A stretch of 64,000 nt of DNA. It comes from DASPNM01 sp035626515. GTDB lineage: Bacteria; Bacteroidota; Bacteroidia; Chitinophagales; Chitinophagaceae. Positions within the stretch are counted from its first letter, which is position 1; each line of letters begins with the position of its first letter. Below the pieces are notes generated by a model. It was given only the letters and a program-made list of their open reading frames with translations. It ran no database searches and had not been told where the DNA came from. This document shows positions 1-9,078 of the stretch, in pieces. Made by a program: the position numbers and the translations under genes. The stretch covers positions 356,447 to 420,446 of the forward strand of contig DASPNM010000019.1 of assembly GCA_035626515.1 (NCBI GenBank), in the 5' to 3' direction.

Positions 1-734
1 AGTACAGCGACAGCCTTCGCAGCTTGCCCAATCCTGTGGAGAAGGAGCTGCTGGTTCCAGGTGCGGCGAACCACATCCGGCGTGCGGAGTTTGAGGCTTT
101 GTTTTCCAACAACAACGTTTACGATACCGTGCCTGTGGTTTACTGGCAGAAAGAAATATTTCCCGATGCTTCGGTTTCGCGGCTGCATCAGCTGAACGAT
201 CTTTCCCTCCCGGTGCACGAAAAGTTTACAGTTAAAGTCAGGCCGGCTCGGGAGCTTCCCGAGGAGTGGAAACAACGCCTGATCCTCCGGCGGGAATCCG
301 AAGCGCGAAAAGCCGAATGGGAGAACGGGTGGATCACTGCGTCTTTCAATGATTTCGGCAGCTTCCAGGCTTTCGTTGACCTGGCGCCTCCTGAGATTGC
401 TGCACCCGCCAAGGCGAAATGGGGAGATACCCTTGACCTCAGTCCGTCAACGAGCATCGTGTTCCGTCCGGCGGATAACTTCGGGATCAAAAGTTTCCGG
501 GCGGAATTGAATGGCCAATGGGCCATTTTCAGCAACGATAAGGGCCGCACCTGGGTGCATCGCTTCGATTCAGGCTTTCGGTACGGGCTACACCACCTTC
601 GGGTGCGGGTCGAGGACCTCGCCGGAAATATTACCGAAAAAGAGTGGTGGTTCCGGAAACTTCCCTATTCACCGCCAAAAAAGAAGGCAGCAAGGAAGAA
701 GTCTGCAAAACCTCGCTCAAAAAGCCGCCGGTGA
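1..734 (+). CDS. C-terminal part of a probable secreted M23-type protein (5' truncated)
   Basis: The reading frame is open from the first bases of the window (codons in phase with base 3) to TGA at 732-734, so the start lies upstream. The visible ~243 residues contain no catalytic motif. They look like a C-terminal accessory region: an Ig-like or beta-sandwich stretch (residues FGIKSFRAELNGQW, then FSNDKGRTW) and a very basic Lys/Arg tail after the motif SPPKKKAARKK. From memory, Chitinophagaceae M23 metallopeptidase genes end in a similar domain and lie before a peroxiredoxin gene, which is why I suggest M23; the peptidase domain itself is outside the window, so this is inference. The next gene follows within about 30 bases on the same strand, so they are probably co-transcribed. 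Reality of the coding sequence is likely; identity is tentative. Confidence 0.5.
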   Translation, partial: YSDSLRSLPNPVEKELLVPGAANHIRRAEFEALFSNNNVYDTVPVVYWQKEIFPDASVSRLHQLNDLSLPVHEKFTVKVRPARELPEEWKQRLILRRESEARKAEWENGWITASFNDFGSFQAFVDLAPPEIAAPAKAKWGDTLDLSPSTSIVFRPADNFGIKSFRAELNGQWAIFSNDKGRTWVHRFDSGFRYGLHHLRVRVEDLAGNITEKEWWFRKLPYSPPKKKAARKKSAKPRSKSRR

Positions 735-764
735 TGCGTGCGCAGATTTCGAACTTTGCGTCAA

Positions 765-1223
765 ATGGTTACCCTGAAACCCGGCGATGAGGCTCCGTCG
801 TTCACCGGCACTGACCACGAAGGGCGCAACATTTCGCTCGCGGATTTCCGGGGCAACAAACTGGTATTGTACTTCTTCCCGGAAGCCGGTTCCCCCACCT
901 GCACTATTGAATCCTGCAACCTTCGCGACCACTACCCCGCCCTGCTTCTGAAAGGATACGAGGTGCTTGGAGTGAGTCCCGACGATCCGGAAAAGCAAAA
1001 CAGGTTCGCAAGGAAGCACGATCTCCCTTTTCGCCTTATTGCGGATTCCGGAAACCGGATCGCCAAAGCCTATGGCGTATGGGACAAGAAGAAGCTTTTC
1101 GGGCATGAATACATGGGAATCCGTCGCACCACATTCCTGATTGATGAGAAAGGAAAGATAGCCGGCATCTTCACGCGCCCAAAGAACAAGGCTCACGCCG
1201 CGGAGATCCTTGCCTTTGGATAG
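765..1223 (+). CDS. bcp: Thioredoxin-dependent peroxiredoxin, PrxQ/BCP family
   Basis: This cytosolic thiol peroxidase reduces hydrogen peroxide and alkyl hydroperoxides using thioredoxin. From the ATG at 765 it is 152 residues, the normal length for the family. The N-terminal LKPGDEAPSFTGTDHEG, the FRGNKLVLYFFPE strand and the active-site segment PTCTIESCNLRD are visible. That segment holds the peroxidatic Cys and, five residues on, the resolving Cys typical of the two-cysteine PrxQ subgroup. The C-terminal half has the R-x-TFLID strand of the family. An upstream in-frame GTG at 738 would add nine residues without homology and lies almost on the preceding stop, so I prefer ATG 765. It likely shares a transcript with the gene upstream. 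Confidence 0.9.
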   Translation: MVTLKPGDEAPSFTGTDHEGRNISLADFRGNKLVLYFFPEAGSPTCTIESCNLRDHYPALLLKGYEVLGVSPDDPEKQNRFARKHDLPFRLIADSGNRIAKAYGVWDKKKLFGHEYMGIRRTTFLIDEKGKIAGIFTRPKNKAHAAEILAFG

Positions 1224-1338
1224 TTATTCCCAGCTCGTGCAAATCCTTTTCTTGCGACTATGAAACTCCTCGCATAAATTGAGCGCCAAAGCAACCAGGA
1301 TTTCTGAGCGGCCGATTCACGTTACTAAAATTCGGGAC

Positions 1339-2286
1339 ATGAAACTAATTGCAAGCCTGCTTTTTCTTTTGAGCGCGGCCGTTGCCGGCGCCCAGGAGGA
1401 TACAACGCTGAATGCGCTGACCCGCGACATGGGAACCACGAAAGAAGAGCCGAAACCAGTGCAGATATTCAGTTCGGAACGGGCTATCCATGCCAACACC
1501 ACGGAGCTGGTGGGGAAAGGCAGAATGCAATTCCTGGTAACGCACAACTTCGATGACATAGCCGGTTCGCGCGGTGGCATCAAAAACTTTTTCGGTCTCG
1601 ATGTGACCACCGACGTGCGGATTGGATTTGAGATCGGGCTGGGAAGGAAACTGGACGCGATCGTTTCGCGGGCTAAAGCGGCAGGCAATATTTCCCGCAT
1701 TTTCGAGCTCGGTTTTAAATACCGCTTCCTCCAGCAGACAGAAGATAACAGCACGCCGTTGTCCCTGGCACTATTCGTAAACAATGCTCTTTCCACCATG
1801 GATGCGTCGCCTGTTCCGACGGATGAAAACTATTTCCGGGAATTCAGCGACCGGAATTCGCAGGTGGTGCAGCTGATTGTTGCGAGGCGTTTCGGAAGAG
1901 TGAGCCTGCAGCTGAATCCAACTTTTTTGCACCAGGGATACGTGATCCCGAATGATCAGCAGAATATTTTCGCCCTTGGAGGAGTGATTCGCTTCCCGGT
2001 TGGACGTTCTGTAAACTTGATCGTAGACTATTTTCACCCCTTTCGCAACGAGCAGAGCAAAGATTCGCTTTTCAGCATGAAGGGCCTTAAGTTCTACGAT
2101 CCGCTGGGCCTGGGAGTGGAGATACTGACAGCGGGACATGTGTTCCTCTTGAAATTTTCGAATGCGCGGGAAATCCTGGAGAACCGGTTCATTCCCCGAA
2201 CCACGACCAACTGGGGCGACGGCCAGTTCCGCTGGTGTTTCACCATTTCGCGTCGTTTCGTCCTCTGGCGCGAGCGCGGCGAATGA
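1339..2286 (+). CDS. DUF5777-family outer-membrane beta-barrel protein
   Basis: The frame can be extended upstream to a TTG at 1279, but the ATG at 1339 is followed by a clean signal peptide (MKLIASLLFLLSAAVAGAQ, cleavage after Ala-Gln region), so it is the likely start. The mature ~297 residues alternate hydrophobic and polar residues as in a beta-barrel. They carry the family signature: a GKGRMQFLVTHNFDDIAG stretch, then FFGLD, VRIGFEIGLG and a later F-H-P-F region. I recognise this as the Bacteroidota DUF5777 family, usually annotated as a barrel protein of unknown function and often found near genes for membrane-bound redox or lipid-like metabolism; no such partner is adjacent here. It is predicted to sit in the outer membrane. 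It is convergent with birA, with a 9-base gap. Confidence 0.72.
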   Translation: MKLIASLLFLLSAAVAGAQEDTTLNALTRDMGTTKEEPKPVQIFSSERAIHANTTELVGKGRMQFLVTHNFDDIAGSRGGIKNFFGLDVTTDVRIGFEIGLGRKLDAIVSRAKAAGNISRIFELGFKYRFLQQTEDNSTPLSLALFVNNALSTMDASPVPTDENYFREFSDRNSQVVQLIVARRFGRVSLQLNPTFLHQGYVIPNDQQNIFALGGVIRFPVGRSVNLIVDYFHPFRNEQSKDSLFSMKGLKFYDPLGLGVEILTAGHVFLLKFSNAREILENRFIPRTTTNWGDGQFRWCFTISRRFVLWRERGE

Positions 2287-2295
2287 GAGTGAATA

Positions 2296-3054
2296 TTATT
2301 TCAGCCATTCTACCTCTTCGAAGCTGAACTCTTCCTCCAGCACATGCCGCACCACAAGCTTTCCCGCGGCCGAAACGCCGCAAAGTGTGGCATCGAAGAC
2401 GCGGTTTTCCTTTCTCAGCCGCACCTTTTCGTCTTTCCGGTACAGCAGGTGGTTGTATTCCTCGAGTACAGCCGCGAATCCCTGTTGCTGCATCATTCGG
2501 AGTCGCCGCTCCAGAATCCTGCAGAGTTCAAGGGCGAGCTGACGCGGATCCTGAGCCACACCGGTGATCTGCTTGACTGATACCGGGTTCGGCAGTTCCG
2601 GAGGAAACCATTCCTGGTTGACGTTGATCCCGATTCCGGCGACCGACCAGTTCCAGGTGCCTTGCTCCGTGCCCGCTGAAAAAACATTTTCGATAAGTAT
2701 TCCCCCAAGTTTGCGGTCTGCGAAATAGAGATCGTTGGGCCATTTGATGCGGGCGTCAATCCCAACGCCTACAAGAAGTTCTGTTGCTGCAGTTGCAACG
2801 CAGGCGCTGATGCTAAAAAGTTCCGTCACGGCCGCTTTTCGCGGTTCGAGGACGACGGTGAGGCTGACACCCGCGTCTTTTTCCGTCACCCAATGCCGCC
2901 CCCGCTGGCCCTTCCCCTTCAGCTGATCCTGTGCGAAAATGGCCGTTCCGTGCGAGGCCTTCCCGCGCGCAATCAGGCTTCGGGCATAGTTGTTGGTGCT
3001 GTCAACTGATTGCAGCTCAATGAAGGGCCCGGAGAGCGGAGAAGGGTCAGTCAA
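2296..3054 (-). CDS. birA: Biotin--[acetyl-CoA-carboxylase] ligase, catalytic-domain type
   Basis: Activates biotin with ATP and transfers it to the lysine of biotin carboxyl carrier protein. The 252-residue product starts directly with the catalytic domain (LQSVDSTNNYA), followed by the biotinyl-AMP loop GKGQRGRHW, the KWPNDLY segment with the catalytic lysine, and GGILIE, then a short SH3-like C-terminal domain. It lacks the N-terminal winged-helix DNA-binding domain of E. coli BirA, so it should be an enzyme only, without repressor function. The start is a TTG at 3054; no ATG lies upstream of the conserved region. It is divergent from rsfS, and the two starts are about 90 bases apart. Confidence 0.92.
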   Translation of the reverse strand: MTDPSPLSGPFIELQSVDSTNNYARSLIARGKASHGTAIFAQDQLKGKGQRGRHWVTEKDAGVSLTVVLEPRKAAVTELFSISACVATAATELLVGVGIDARIKWPNDLYFADRKLGGILIENVFSAGTEQGTWNWSVAGIGINVNQEWFPPELPNPVSVKQITGVAQDPRQLALELCRILERRLRMMQQQGFAAVLEEYNHLLYRKDEKVRLRKENRVFDATLCGVSAAGKLVVRHVLEEEFSFEEVEWLK

Positions 3055-3144
3055 TTAATCGTACTTTTGAACAAAGTAAAGGCTTCTGCCTCTGTTCCCG
3101 GCTTGGGAACAGATAAACATAAACTAAAAATATTATTGGAACAA

Positions 3145-3522
3145 TTGGCAGTACTCACCAACCGGAAGAAAAGTGCGGTCAGGCTTACCAGCAATTCGAA
3201 AATCATCAAAACCATCATTGCGGCGATCCAGGAAAAGAAAGGGGAACATATCCTCACCCTGGACCTGAGAAAAATCCCTGAAGCAGTCGCGGATTTTTTC
3301 ATCGTCTGCGAGGCAAGCAGCCAGCCGCAGATCCGGGCTATCGCCGACAACGTGGAAGAAAAAGTGTGGGAGCGATGCGAAGAAGGTCCTTATCACCACG
3401 AAGGTTTGCAGAAGCTTCAATGGGTGCTGATTGACTATGTGAATGTGGTCGTACACATCATGCTCCCCGAGATCAGGAAATTTTACCGGCTCGAGGAAAT
3501 GTGGGGCGATGCTGCAGATTAG
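3145..3522 (+). CDS. rsfS: Ribosome silencing factor RsfS (Iojap family)
   Basis: RsfS binds ribosomal protein uL14 and blocks subunit joining when nutrients are short. The open frame extends back to 3010, but the N-terminal 45 residues of that version overlap birA on the other strand and look unlike coding sequence. Homologues in this phylum begin at a residue equivalent to the TTG at 3145 (MAVLTNRKKSA...). The resulting 125 residues match the family in length. They show the SKIIKTIIAAIQEKKGE helix, LDLRKIPEAVADFFIVCEA strand core, and the W-V-L-I-D-Y-V-N-VVVHIM segment that ends in REFYxLEExW-type residues (here RKFYRLEEMW). It precedes ftsH on the same strand with 67 bases between, an arrangement I know from other Bacteroidota. 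Confidence 0.88.
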   Translation: MAVLTNRKKSAVRLTSNSKIIKTIIAAIQEKKGEHILTLDLRKIPEAVADFFIVCEASSQPQIRAIADNVEEKVWERCEEGPYHHEGLQKLQWVLIDYVNVVVHIMLPEIRKFYRLEEMWGDAAD

Positions 3523-3589
3523 TGTTAAAATAAAGCGGGAACGCGAACTTTTTAGGATAATAATCCTTATTTAGCAAGGGAGAAGGAAT

Positions 3590-5665
3590 ATGTCACAGGA
3601 GCCACAGAACAGAATGGATAAGAAGCTGCCGCGGTTCGGCAACCGGCCGGGAGACGAACCGGGCGAAGGACCACGCAAGCCGAGGTTCAATATTTACTGG
3701 GTCTACGCCCTCGTGTTTGCAGTGGTGATCGGATTCCAGGTATTCAGCCCTTTTTCGTCCAATACTCCGAAAATATCTTCCCTCGAGTTCCGCGAAATGG
3801 TGCGGAACGGCGAGGTTGCGAAATACATCATTATTGACAACCGCAAGACCGTAAAAGTCTTTCTCACGCCGGCGGGGCAGACGAAATACGCAACCCGGTT
3901 GAAGAAGGGGCTTACCGGGAAAGTGAGTGCAGAAGGCCCGCACCTGCAATTCAAGATCACGAGCGGTGATGCCTTCGAGAAGGAGATGAGCGAATTCTAC
4001 AACAAGAATCCAAATGTCAGGGAGGTAGAGAAATTTTCCGACAGTGAACGCGACTGGTTCGGCGGGGCGATCCAGTTCCTGCTCCCGATCCTGTTGTTTG
4101 TCGGCCTGTGGATTCTCCTGATGCGAAAGATGGGCGGCGGCGCGGCGGGCGGCGGGGGACCGGGGGGCATTTTCAATATTGGAAAATCGAAAGCCACACT
4201 ATTCGACAAAGGCACAAAGGTGAACATCACATTCGCCGACGTTGCCGGACTGGATGAGGCCAAGGTAGAAGTGATGGAGATCGTAGATTTTCTCAAGAAC
4301 CCGAAAAAATATACCAACCTCGGCGGCAAAATTCCGAAAGGGGCTTTGCTGATCGGTCCTCCCGGTACGGGAAAGACGCTTCTTGCGAAAGCGGTAGCGG
4401 GAGAGGCGCAGGTGCCTTTCTTCAGTTTGAGCGGATCAGATTTCGTGGAAATGTTCGTAGGCGTGGGAGCGAGCCGGGTGCGTGACCTGTTCAAGCAGGC
4501 CCGCGAAAAAGCGCCCTGCATCATCTTCATTGACGAAATTGATGCAATCGGCCGTGCGCGCGGAAAGAATGTGATGATGAGCAACGACGAACGGGAGAGC
4601 ACACTCAACCAGCTGCTCGTGGAGATGGACGGGTTCGCGACGGACGCGGGAATCATCGTCCTCGCTGCGACAAACAGACCCGACGTGCTCGACAGCGCGT
4701 TGCTGCGTCCCGGGCGCTTCGACCGCCAGATCTCCATTGATAAGCCCGACCTCGTCGGCCGTGAGGCGATCTTCAAAGTGCATCTGAAGCCGATCAAGAT
4801 TTCAAAATCGCTCGATATTCACAAGCTCGCAGAGCAAACTCCCGGGTTTGCAGGCGCCGATATTGCGAACGTCTGTAACGAAGCAGCGCTGATTGCAGCC
4901 CGAAAGGGGAAAGAGGCCGTGGATATGGAAGATTTCCAGGATGCAGTAGACCGCGTGATCGGAGGTCTCGAAAAAAAGAACAAGATCATTTCCCCGGAAG
5001 AAAAAAAGATCATTGCCTATCACGAAGCAGGCCATGCGATCTGCGGCTGGTACCTGGAACATGCTTACCCGCTTCTCAAGGTGACGATCGTACCCCGCGG
5101 AACTGCGGCACTTGGGTATGCACAATACACGCCGAAAGAACAGTACCTCTACAACACCGACCAGCTCAACGACCAGATATGCATGACTTTGGGCGGCCGC
5201 GCAGCGGAAGAGATTTTCTTCGGAAAGATTTCAACGGGCGCACAGAACGACCTCCAGCAGGTGACGCGGATTGCTTACGCGATGGTCACCGTGTATGGCA
5301 TGAACGATAAGGTGGGCAACATCAGCTTCTACGATCCGCAGCAGGAAACGAGCTTCACCAAGCCTTATTCCGACGAAACGGCGAAGCTGATTGACGAGGA
5401 GGTGCGGCGGCTGATTGACCAGGCATATGGAAAGACGAAGGCCCTGCTCACCGAGAAGCGGGAGCACGTAGAAAGGCTCGCAAACGAGCTCCTGGAACGA
5501 GAGGTGCTTTTCCAGAGCGATGTGGAAGCCCTGATCGGGAAGCGTCCGTTCGGCGAGAAAAAGCTGCTCGATAACGAAGAGCACAAGCCCAGCGACAACG
5601 GCGAGATCTCGGCCGGCGTGCCTCCGTACGACAGCGAGATCACCAATAAGTCTTTGCCAAAATAA
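3590..5665 (+). CDS. ftsH: ATP-dependent zinc metalloprotease FtsH
   Basis: This membrane-anchored AAA+ protease degrades misfolded membrane proteins and short-lived cytoplasmic regulators. The 691-residue product has two transmembrane segments (about 36-54 and 160-178) around a periplasmic domain. A Gly-rich linker follows (GGGAAGGGG, ~182-190), then the AAA module with Walker A GPPGTGKT (256-263), Walker B IIFIDE (311-316) and the second region of homology around 361-379. The protease domain carries the zinc motif HEAGH (478-482). The length is normal. An AGGAG-like ribosome site (aaggagaagg) precedes ATG 3590. A small inverted repeat (AGGAT-aata-ATCCT, 3554-3567) lies in the leader. It is followed six bases on by the LUD gene, so they probably form one operon. 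Confidence 0.98.
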   Translation: MSQEPQNRMDKKLPRFGNRPGDEPGEGPRKPRFNIYWVYALVFAVVIGFQVFSPFSSNTPKISSLEFREMVRNGEVAKYIIIDNRKTVKVFLTPAGQTKYATRLKKGLTGKVSAEGPHLQFKITSGDAFEKEMSEFYNKNPNVREVEKFSDSERDWFGGAIQFLLPILLFVGLWILLMRKMGGGAAGGGGPGGIFNIGKSKATLFDKGTKVNITFADVAGLDEAKVEVMEIVDFLKNPKKYTNLGGKIPKGALLIGPPGTGKTLLAKAVAGEAQVPFFSLSGSDFVEMFVGVGASRVRDLFKQAREKAPCIIFIDEIDAIGRARGKNVMMSNDERESTLNQLLVEMDGFATDAGIIVLAATNRPDVLDSALLRPGRFDRQISIDKPDLVGREAIFKVHLKPIKISKSLDIHKLAEQTPGFAGADIANVCNEAALIAARKGKEAVDMEDFQDAVDRVIGGLEKKNKIISPEEKKIIAYHEAGHAICGWYLEHAYPLLKVTIVPRGTAALGYAQYTPKEQYLYNTDQLNDQICMTLGGRAAEEIFFGKISTGAQNDLQQVTRIAYAMVTVYGMNDKVGNISFYDPQQETSFTKPYSDETAKLIDEEVRRLIDQAYGKTKALLTEKREHVERLANELLEREVLFQSDVEALIGKRPFGEKKLLDNEEHKPSDNGEISAGVPPYDSEITNKSLPK

Positions 5666-5670
5666 GCGGC

Positions 5671-6303
5671 ATGCGAATTTCTCCTTCGAAGGAAAATATC
5701 CTGAAACGAATCCGGAAGGCGTTGAGTCATTCAACGCCTTTGCCTTTTCCCGCAGCGGAAACCGACCAGCCTGTATTCCCGGCGCTCGCACAGGAGCCCG
5801 AGGTGGAATTCGCGGAACAGTTCACGCGGCTGCAGGGAAAATTCGTTTACTGCATCAACCAGCAGGAGCTCGCGTTTCAGCTCGGCAGCCTGATCCGAAA
5901 GCAGGACTGGCAAAAAATTTTCTGCGCGGAGACCACATTGCTGGGGCCACTGGCGGCGCAGTTCGCAGAGCAGTTTACCGGCGATCTGGCTTCCTGTGAC
6001 GTGGCGGTCACAGGTTGTGAATGCCTGGTGGCGCGCACTGGATCCATCGTACTCAGCTCGGCACAGGCAAGCGGCCGCACCGGGAGCGTCTATGCGCCGG
6101 TGCATGTCTGCATCGGCTTTTCACAGCAGGTGAAGCCCGACATCCGCGAGGCGCTGATCTACCTGAAAGAAAAATATGGAAGCGAATTTCCCTCGCTGGT
6201 GACCTTCGCTACCGGTCCGAGCCGCACCGCAGACATTGAGAAAACACTGGTAGTCGGCGTGCATGGCCCGCGGGAAGTGTATTGTTTTTTGGTCGAGAAT
6301 TAA
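5671..6303 (+). CDS. LUD-domain protein (LutC/YkgG family)
   Basis: 210 residues with the LUD fold seen in LutC, a subunit or partner of the LutABC lactate oxidation system. The C-terminal half has the family signature: CECLVARTGSIVLSSAQASGR, then a P-x-H-V segment (VYAPVHVCIGFSQQ), and the glycine-rich end VVGVHGPREVYCFLVE. No lutA or lutB is adjacent. In Bacteroidota a single LUD protein commonly follows ftsH, as here, so a role in lactate oxidation cannot be assumed; its real substrate is unknown. It starts at ATG 5671, six bases after ftsH. The longest open frame of the next gene overlaps its 3' end, but the real start of that gene is likely downstream. Confidence 0.82.
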   Translation: MRISPSKENILKRIRKALSHSTPLPFPAAETDQPVFPALAQEPEVEFAEQFTRLQGKFVYCINQQELAFQLGSLIRKQDWQKIFCAETTLLGPLAAQFAEQFTGDLASCDVAVTGCECLVARTGSIVLSSAQASGRTGSVYAPVHVCIGFSQQVKPDIREALIYLKEKYGSEFPSLVTFATGPSRTADIEKTLVVGVHGPREVYCFLVEN

Positions 6304-6367
6304 GCGCCGCTGCTACGGGAAAAACTGTATTTTTCCAATTGCTGGCTGCTTTGCAACAAAAGATCTA

Positions 6368-7135
6368 GTGGTGGCGAAGAAAATTTATTTCCTGTCCGAT
6401 TTTCACCTCGGCTCGCCGGATCACCGGAGCAGCCTCGCACGTGAACGGATCGTAGTGAATTTTCTCGACGAAATCAAGGAGGACGCCGCCGAAATTTTCC
6501 TGGTAGGCGATGTGTTTGATTTCTGGTACGAATACCGTAAAGTGATTCCGAAGGGCTTTACGCGGTTGTTGGGGAAACTTGCAGAACTGTCCGACAGGGG
6601 CGTGGGGATCCATTTCTTCGTAGGTAATCACGACATGTGGATGAGAGATTATTTTCAAAAGGAGCTCAACATCCCGGTTTATTTCAAGCCCGTGGAGCTG
6701 GAGCGAAATGGAAAGCGCTTCCTGATCGGTCATGGGGACGGCCTGGGTCCCGGCGACCGCGGCTATAAGATTCTCAAGAAATTTTTTCGCAACCCCGTAT
6801 CCAAATGGTTGTTCGGCATCCTGCCGCCCCTCGCGGGAATCGGGCTTGCCAATTTTCTCAGCCGCCGCAGCCGCGCGCAGAGCAATGGCGACCGCTCGTT
6901 TCTGGGCGAAGACAGGGAATGGCTCATCCAGTACTGCAAGGAAGTACTGAGGAAAAAAAATATTGACTATTTCGTCTTCGGTCACCGTCATCTCGGTATC
7001 GATTACCGCATAAACGGCAGCAGGTACATCAACCTGGGCGACTGGATCAACTATTACACTTATGCAGTTTTCGACGGGGAAAATATGGAGCTGAGGTCTT
7101 ACGGGGGAAAGGAGGACAAGATCATCCGTAACTAA
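6368..7135 (+). CDS. lpxH: UDP-2,3-diacylglucosamine diphosphatase (LpxH-type metallophosphoesterase)
   Basis: Hydrolyses UDP-2,3-diacylglucosamine to lipid X and UMP in lipid A synthesis at the inner membrane. The open frame reaches back to 6263 inside the LUD gene, but homologues start at KKIYFLSDFHLG, so a GTG at 6368 or 6371 is the probable start, giving about 255 residues. All dimetal motifs are visible: S-D-F-H (DxH), FLVGDVFDFW (GDxxD), FFVGNHDMW (GNHD), IGHGDG and FGHRHL. The insert KILKKFFRNPVSKWLF corresponds to the LpxH lid region that binds the acyl chains. The TAA stop overlaps the ATG of the next gene by one base (TAATG), indicating translational coupling. Confidence 0.87.
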   Translation: MVAKKIYFLSDFHLGSPDHRSSLARERIVVNFLDEIKEDAAEIFLVGDVFDFWYEYRKVIPKGFTRLLGKLAELSDRGVGIHFFVGNHDMWMRDYFQKELNIPVYFKPVELERNGKRFLIGHGDGLGPGDRGYKILKKFFRNPVSKWLFGILPPLAGIGLANFLSRRSRAQSNGDRSFLGEDREWLIQYCKEVLRKKNIDYFVFGHRHLGIDYRINGSRYINLGDWINYYTYAVFDGENMELRSYGGKEDKIIRN

Positions 7136-7944
7136 TGAAGATTTTCATTACCATAATTTCAGCGGTCCTGTTCACAGCACCGGGATTGTCACAGACCGAT
7201 ACGGCGTTCCGGTTTGTAAAAACCATTCCCGCAGGCGTCAGCCAGTTCGCGGTGGACCATCTGGAAAATCTTTACATTCTCACCGACCGGAACCGTCTTT
7301 TAAAGCCGGATGCGAAAGGGGATTCGGTGGCGGTTTATAACGACGTCCGCAACCTGGGACAGGTCTCGCTCATTGACGTTTCCAATCCGCTAAAAGTGCT
7401 GCTGTATTACCGCGACTTTTCGACCATTGTGGTACTGGATCGTTTTCTCAATCCGCGAAATACGATCGATCTCCGGCGCCACAACCTCCTGCAGGTGATC
7501 GCTATCGGACAGTCTTACGACAACCGCATCTGGATCTACGACGGGCTGGATCACAAACTGAAGAAAATCGACGACGAGGGAAAGCTGCTGGTGGAAACTA
7601 CCGATTTCCGTCTCCTGCTGGGCCGCGCGATACAACCGACCCGCATCTTCGATGAGGATAAATTTGTTTATCTCTATGATCCGCAGTCGGCTGTCTACGT
7701 ATTCGATTACTACGGAACCCACAAAAACAACATTCTCATCAGTGGCTGGGAACATTTCAAAGTAACGGGAAAATACTTCTATGGTTCCAAAGGAGGAAAC
7801 CTGCTGCGGTATGAAATTCCTACTTTCCGCCTCGATGAATGGAGATTGCCCCGGGCGGTGCAGTCCAGCCGCGCTTTCGATTTTTCCTCAGGAAAACTCT
7901 ATGCCCTCAACGGCGACGGGGTCGAGATCTATTCCATTCATTGA
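7135..7944 (+). CDS. Secreted protein of unknown function, beta-propeller-like
   Basis: 269 residues beginning with a clear signal peptide (MKIFITIISAVLFTAPGLSQ). The rest consists of repeated blade-like strands such as FAVDHLENLYILTDRNRL, NRIWIYDGLDHKLKKID, FVYLYDPQSAVYVFDYYG and GKLYALNGDGVEIYSI. These suggest a small propeller like those of NHL or PorZ-type proteins, but I cannot name a family. I know similar conserved proteins after lpxH in related genomes, which supports reality but not function. Its ATG overlaps the lpxH stop by one base, so it is translated from the same message. It is probably periplasmic or outer-membrane associated. Confidence 0.75.
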   Translation: MKIFITIISAVLFTAPGLSQTDTAFRFVKTIPAGVSQFAVDHLENLYILTDRNRLLKPDAKGDSVAVYNDVRNLGQVSLIDVSNPLKVLLYYRDFSTIVVLDRFLNPRNTIDLRRHNLLQVIAIGQSYDNRIWIYDGLDHKLKKIDDEGKLLVETTDFRLLLGRAIQPTRIFDEDKFVYLYDPQSAVYVFDYYGTHKNNILISGWEHFKVTGKYFYGSKGGNLLRYEIPTFRLDEWRLPRAVQSSRAFDFSSGKLYALNGDGVEIYSIH

Positions 7945-7986
7945 TCTGCTGGTGCGGATTCGATATTTTTAACGATAATTACCGGT

Positions 7987-9078
7987 ATGGACGAGCTGCT
8001 TCAACGAACCTGGCTGGATAACTCCGTGAAGGATTACCTGGTGGTACTCGGAGTTATCGTTGCGGTCCTGGTCCTTAACCGGCTTATTTCGCGGTACCTG
8101 GCAGGGCTTCTCTACCGGCTCTTTCGCAAAACGTGGAAAGAGCTGCAGCGCCAGACTTTCATCAACCTGATCGTACGGCCGCTCGGCAACTTTCTCGTGT
8201 TGCTCGTTGCGGTAATTGCCCTGCATACGCTGACATTCCCTTCACAGCTGGAAGCTGAGATCTATGGCTATTCCGCGCAGCAGATTCTGCGGGCAGTTGC
8301 GAGTATGGTGCTCATCATCTCTTTCACCTCGGTATTGCTAAGAGTAATTGATTTCATCGCGTTCGTTCTGGAGGAAAAGGCCAACCGTACGCCCGATCAG
8401 TCCGACAACCAGCTCATACTTTTCTTCAAGGATTTCTTCAAAGTACTGGGCGTGATCATCGGGATCATGCTGGTGCTCAAATTTTCATTTGGCCTCGCCA
8501 TCGGCAACCTGCTCACCGGGCTGAGCATTCTCGGGGCCGCCGTTGCTCTCGCACTGCGAGAAAGCCTCGAAAACCTGATTGCGTCATTCATAATATTTTT
8601 CGACAAGCCGTTCACCACAGGGGATACGGTGAAAGTGGTGAATGTAACGGGCACGGTGGAAAGGATCGGGCTGCGCAGCACGCGGATCCGGACGGACAGG
8701 AAAACCTACGTCACGGTACCGAATAAGCAAATGGTGGATACCGTTCTCGATAACGTTTCCCTAAGCAGCCAGCGGCGTGCGGACCTGCGCATAGAGACCG
8801 ACCTGCAGACTCCATCCTCGAAGCTCGAAAACTTAGTGAGTGAAATTCGAAAAATTCTGGATCGCCCGAATGTAGAGGAATCGCTTGTTCACCTGCTCGA
8901 TATCACGGCAAACGCTTTTGTAATCCAGGTAGAATACTATACCGCCGTGCTTCCGTTCCCGGAATACAACGAGCTGCGCCAGGATGTTAACCTGAAAATT
9001 CTCAAGCATATGGAAGCTCTGGAAATAAAGATCGCAGGAAACCGGCCGGCCATCCGGATCGTGGATCCGTCAAAGTAA
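7987..9078 (+). CDS. Mechanosensitive ion channel, MscS family
   Basis: 363 residues with several N-terminal transmembrane helices (about 17-37, 65-82, 98-120, 146-166). The pore helix and start of the beta domain carry the MscS signature: GLSILGAAVALALRESLENL followed by ASFIIFFDKPFTTGD and V-x-G-T-V-E-R-I-G-L-R-S-T. A soluble alpha/beta vestibule domain makes up the C-terminal third. It should open on membrane tension during osmotic downshock. It follows the propeller-like gene by 42 bases and is probably the last gene of the run from ftsH. Its TAA stop (9076-9078) directly abuts the stop of the convergent thioredoxin-like gene, with no base between. Confidence 0.93.
   Translation: MDELLQRTWLDNSVKDYLVVLGVIVAVLVLNRLISRYLAGLLYRLFRKTWKELQRQTFINLIVRPLGNFLVLLVAVIALHTLTFPSQLEAEIYGYSAQQILRAVASMVLIISFTSVLLRVIDFIAFVLEEKANRTPDQSDNQLILFFKDFFKVLGVIIGIMLVLKFSFGLAIGNLLTGLSILGAAVALALRESLENLIASFIIFFDKPFTTGDTVKVVNVTGTVERIGLRSTRIRTDRKTYVTVPNKQMVDTVLDNVSLSSQRRADLRIETDLQTPSSKLENLVSEIRKILDRPNVEESLVHLLDITANAFVIQVEYYTAVLPFPEYNELRQDVNLKILKHMEALEIKIAGNRPAIRIVDPSK

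Noticed and set aside
5671..6303. Lactate utilisation operon lutABC
   Set aside because: Only a single LUD protein is present, with no iron-sulfur partner genes.
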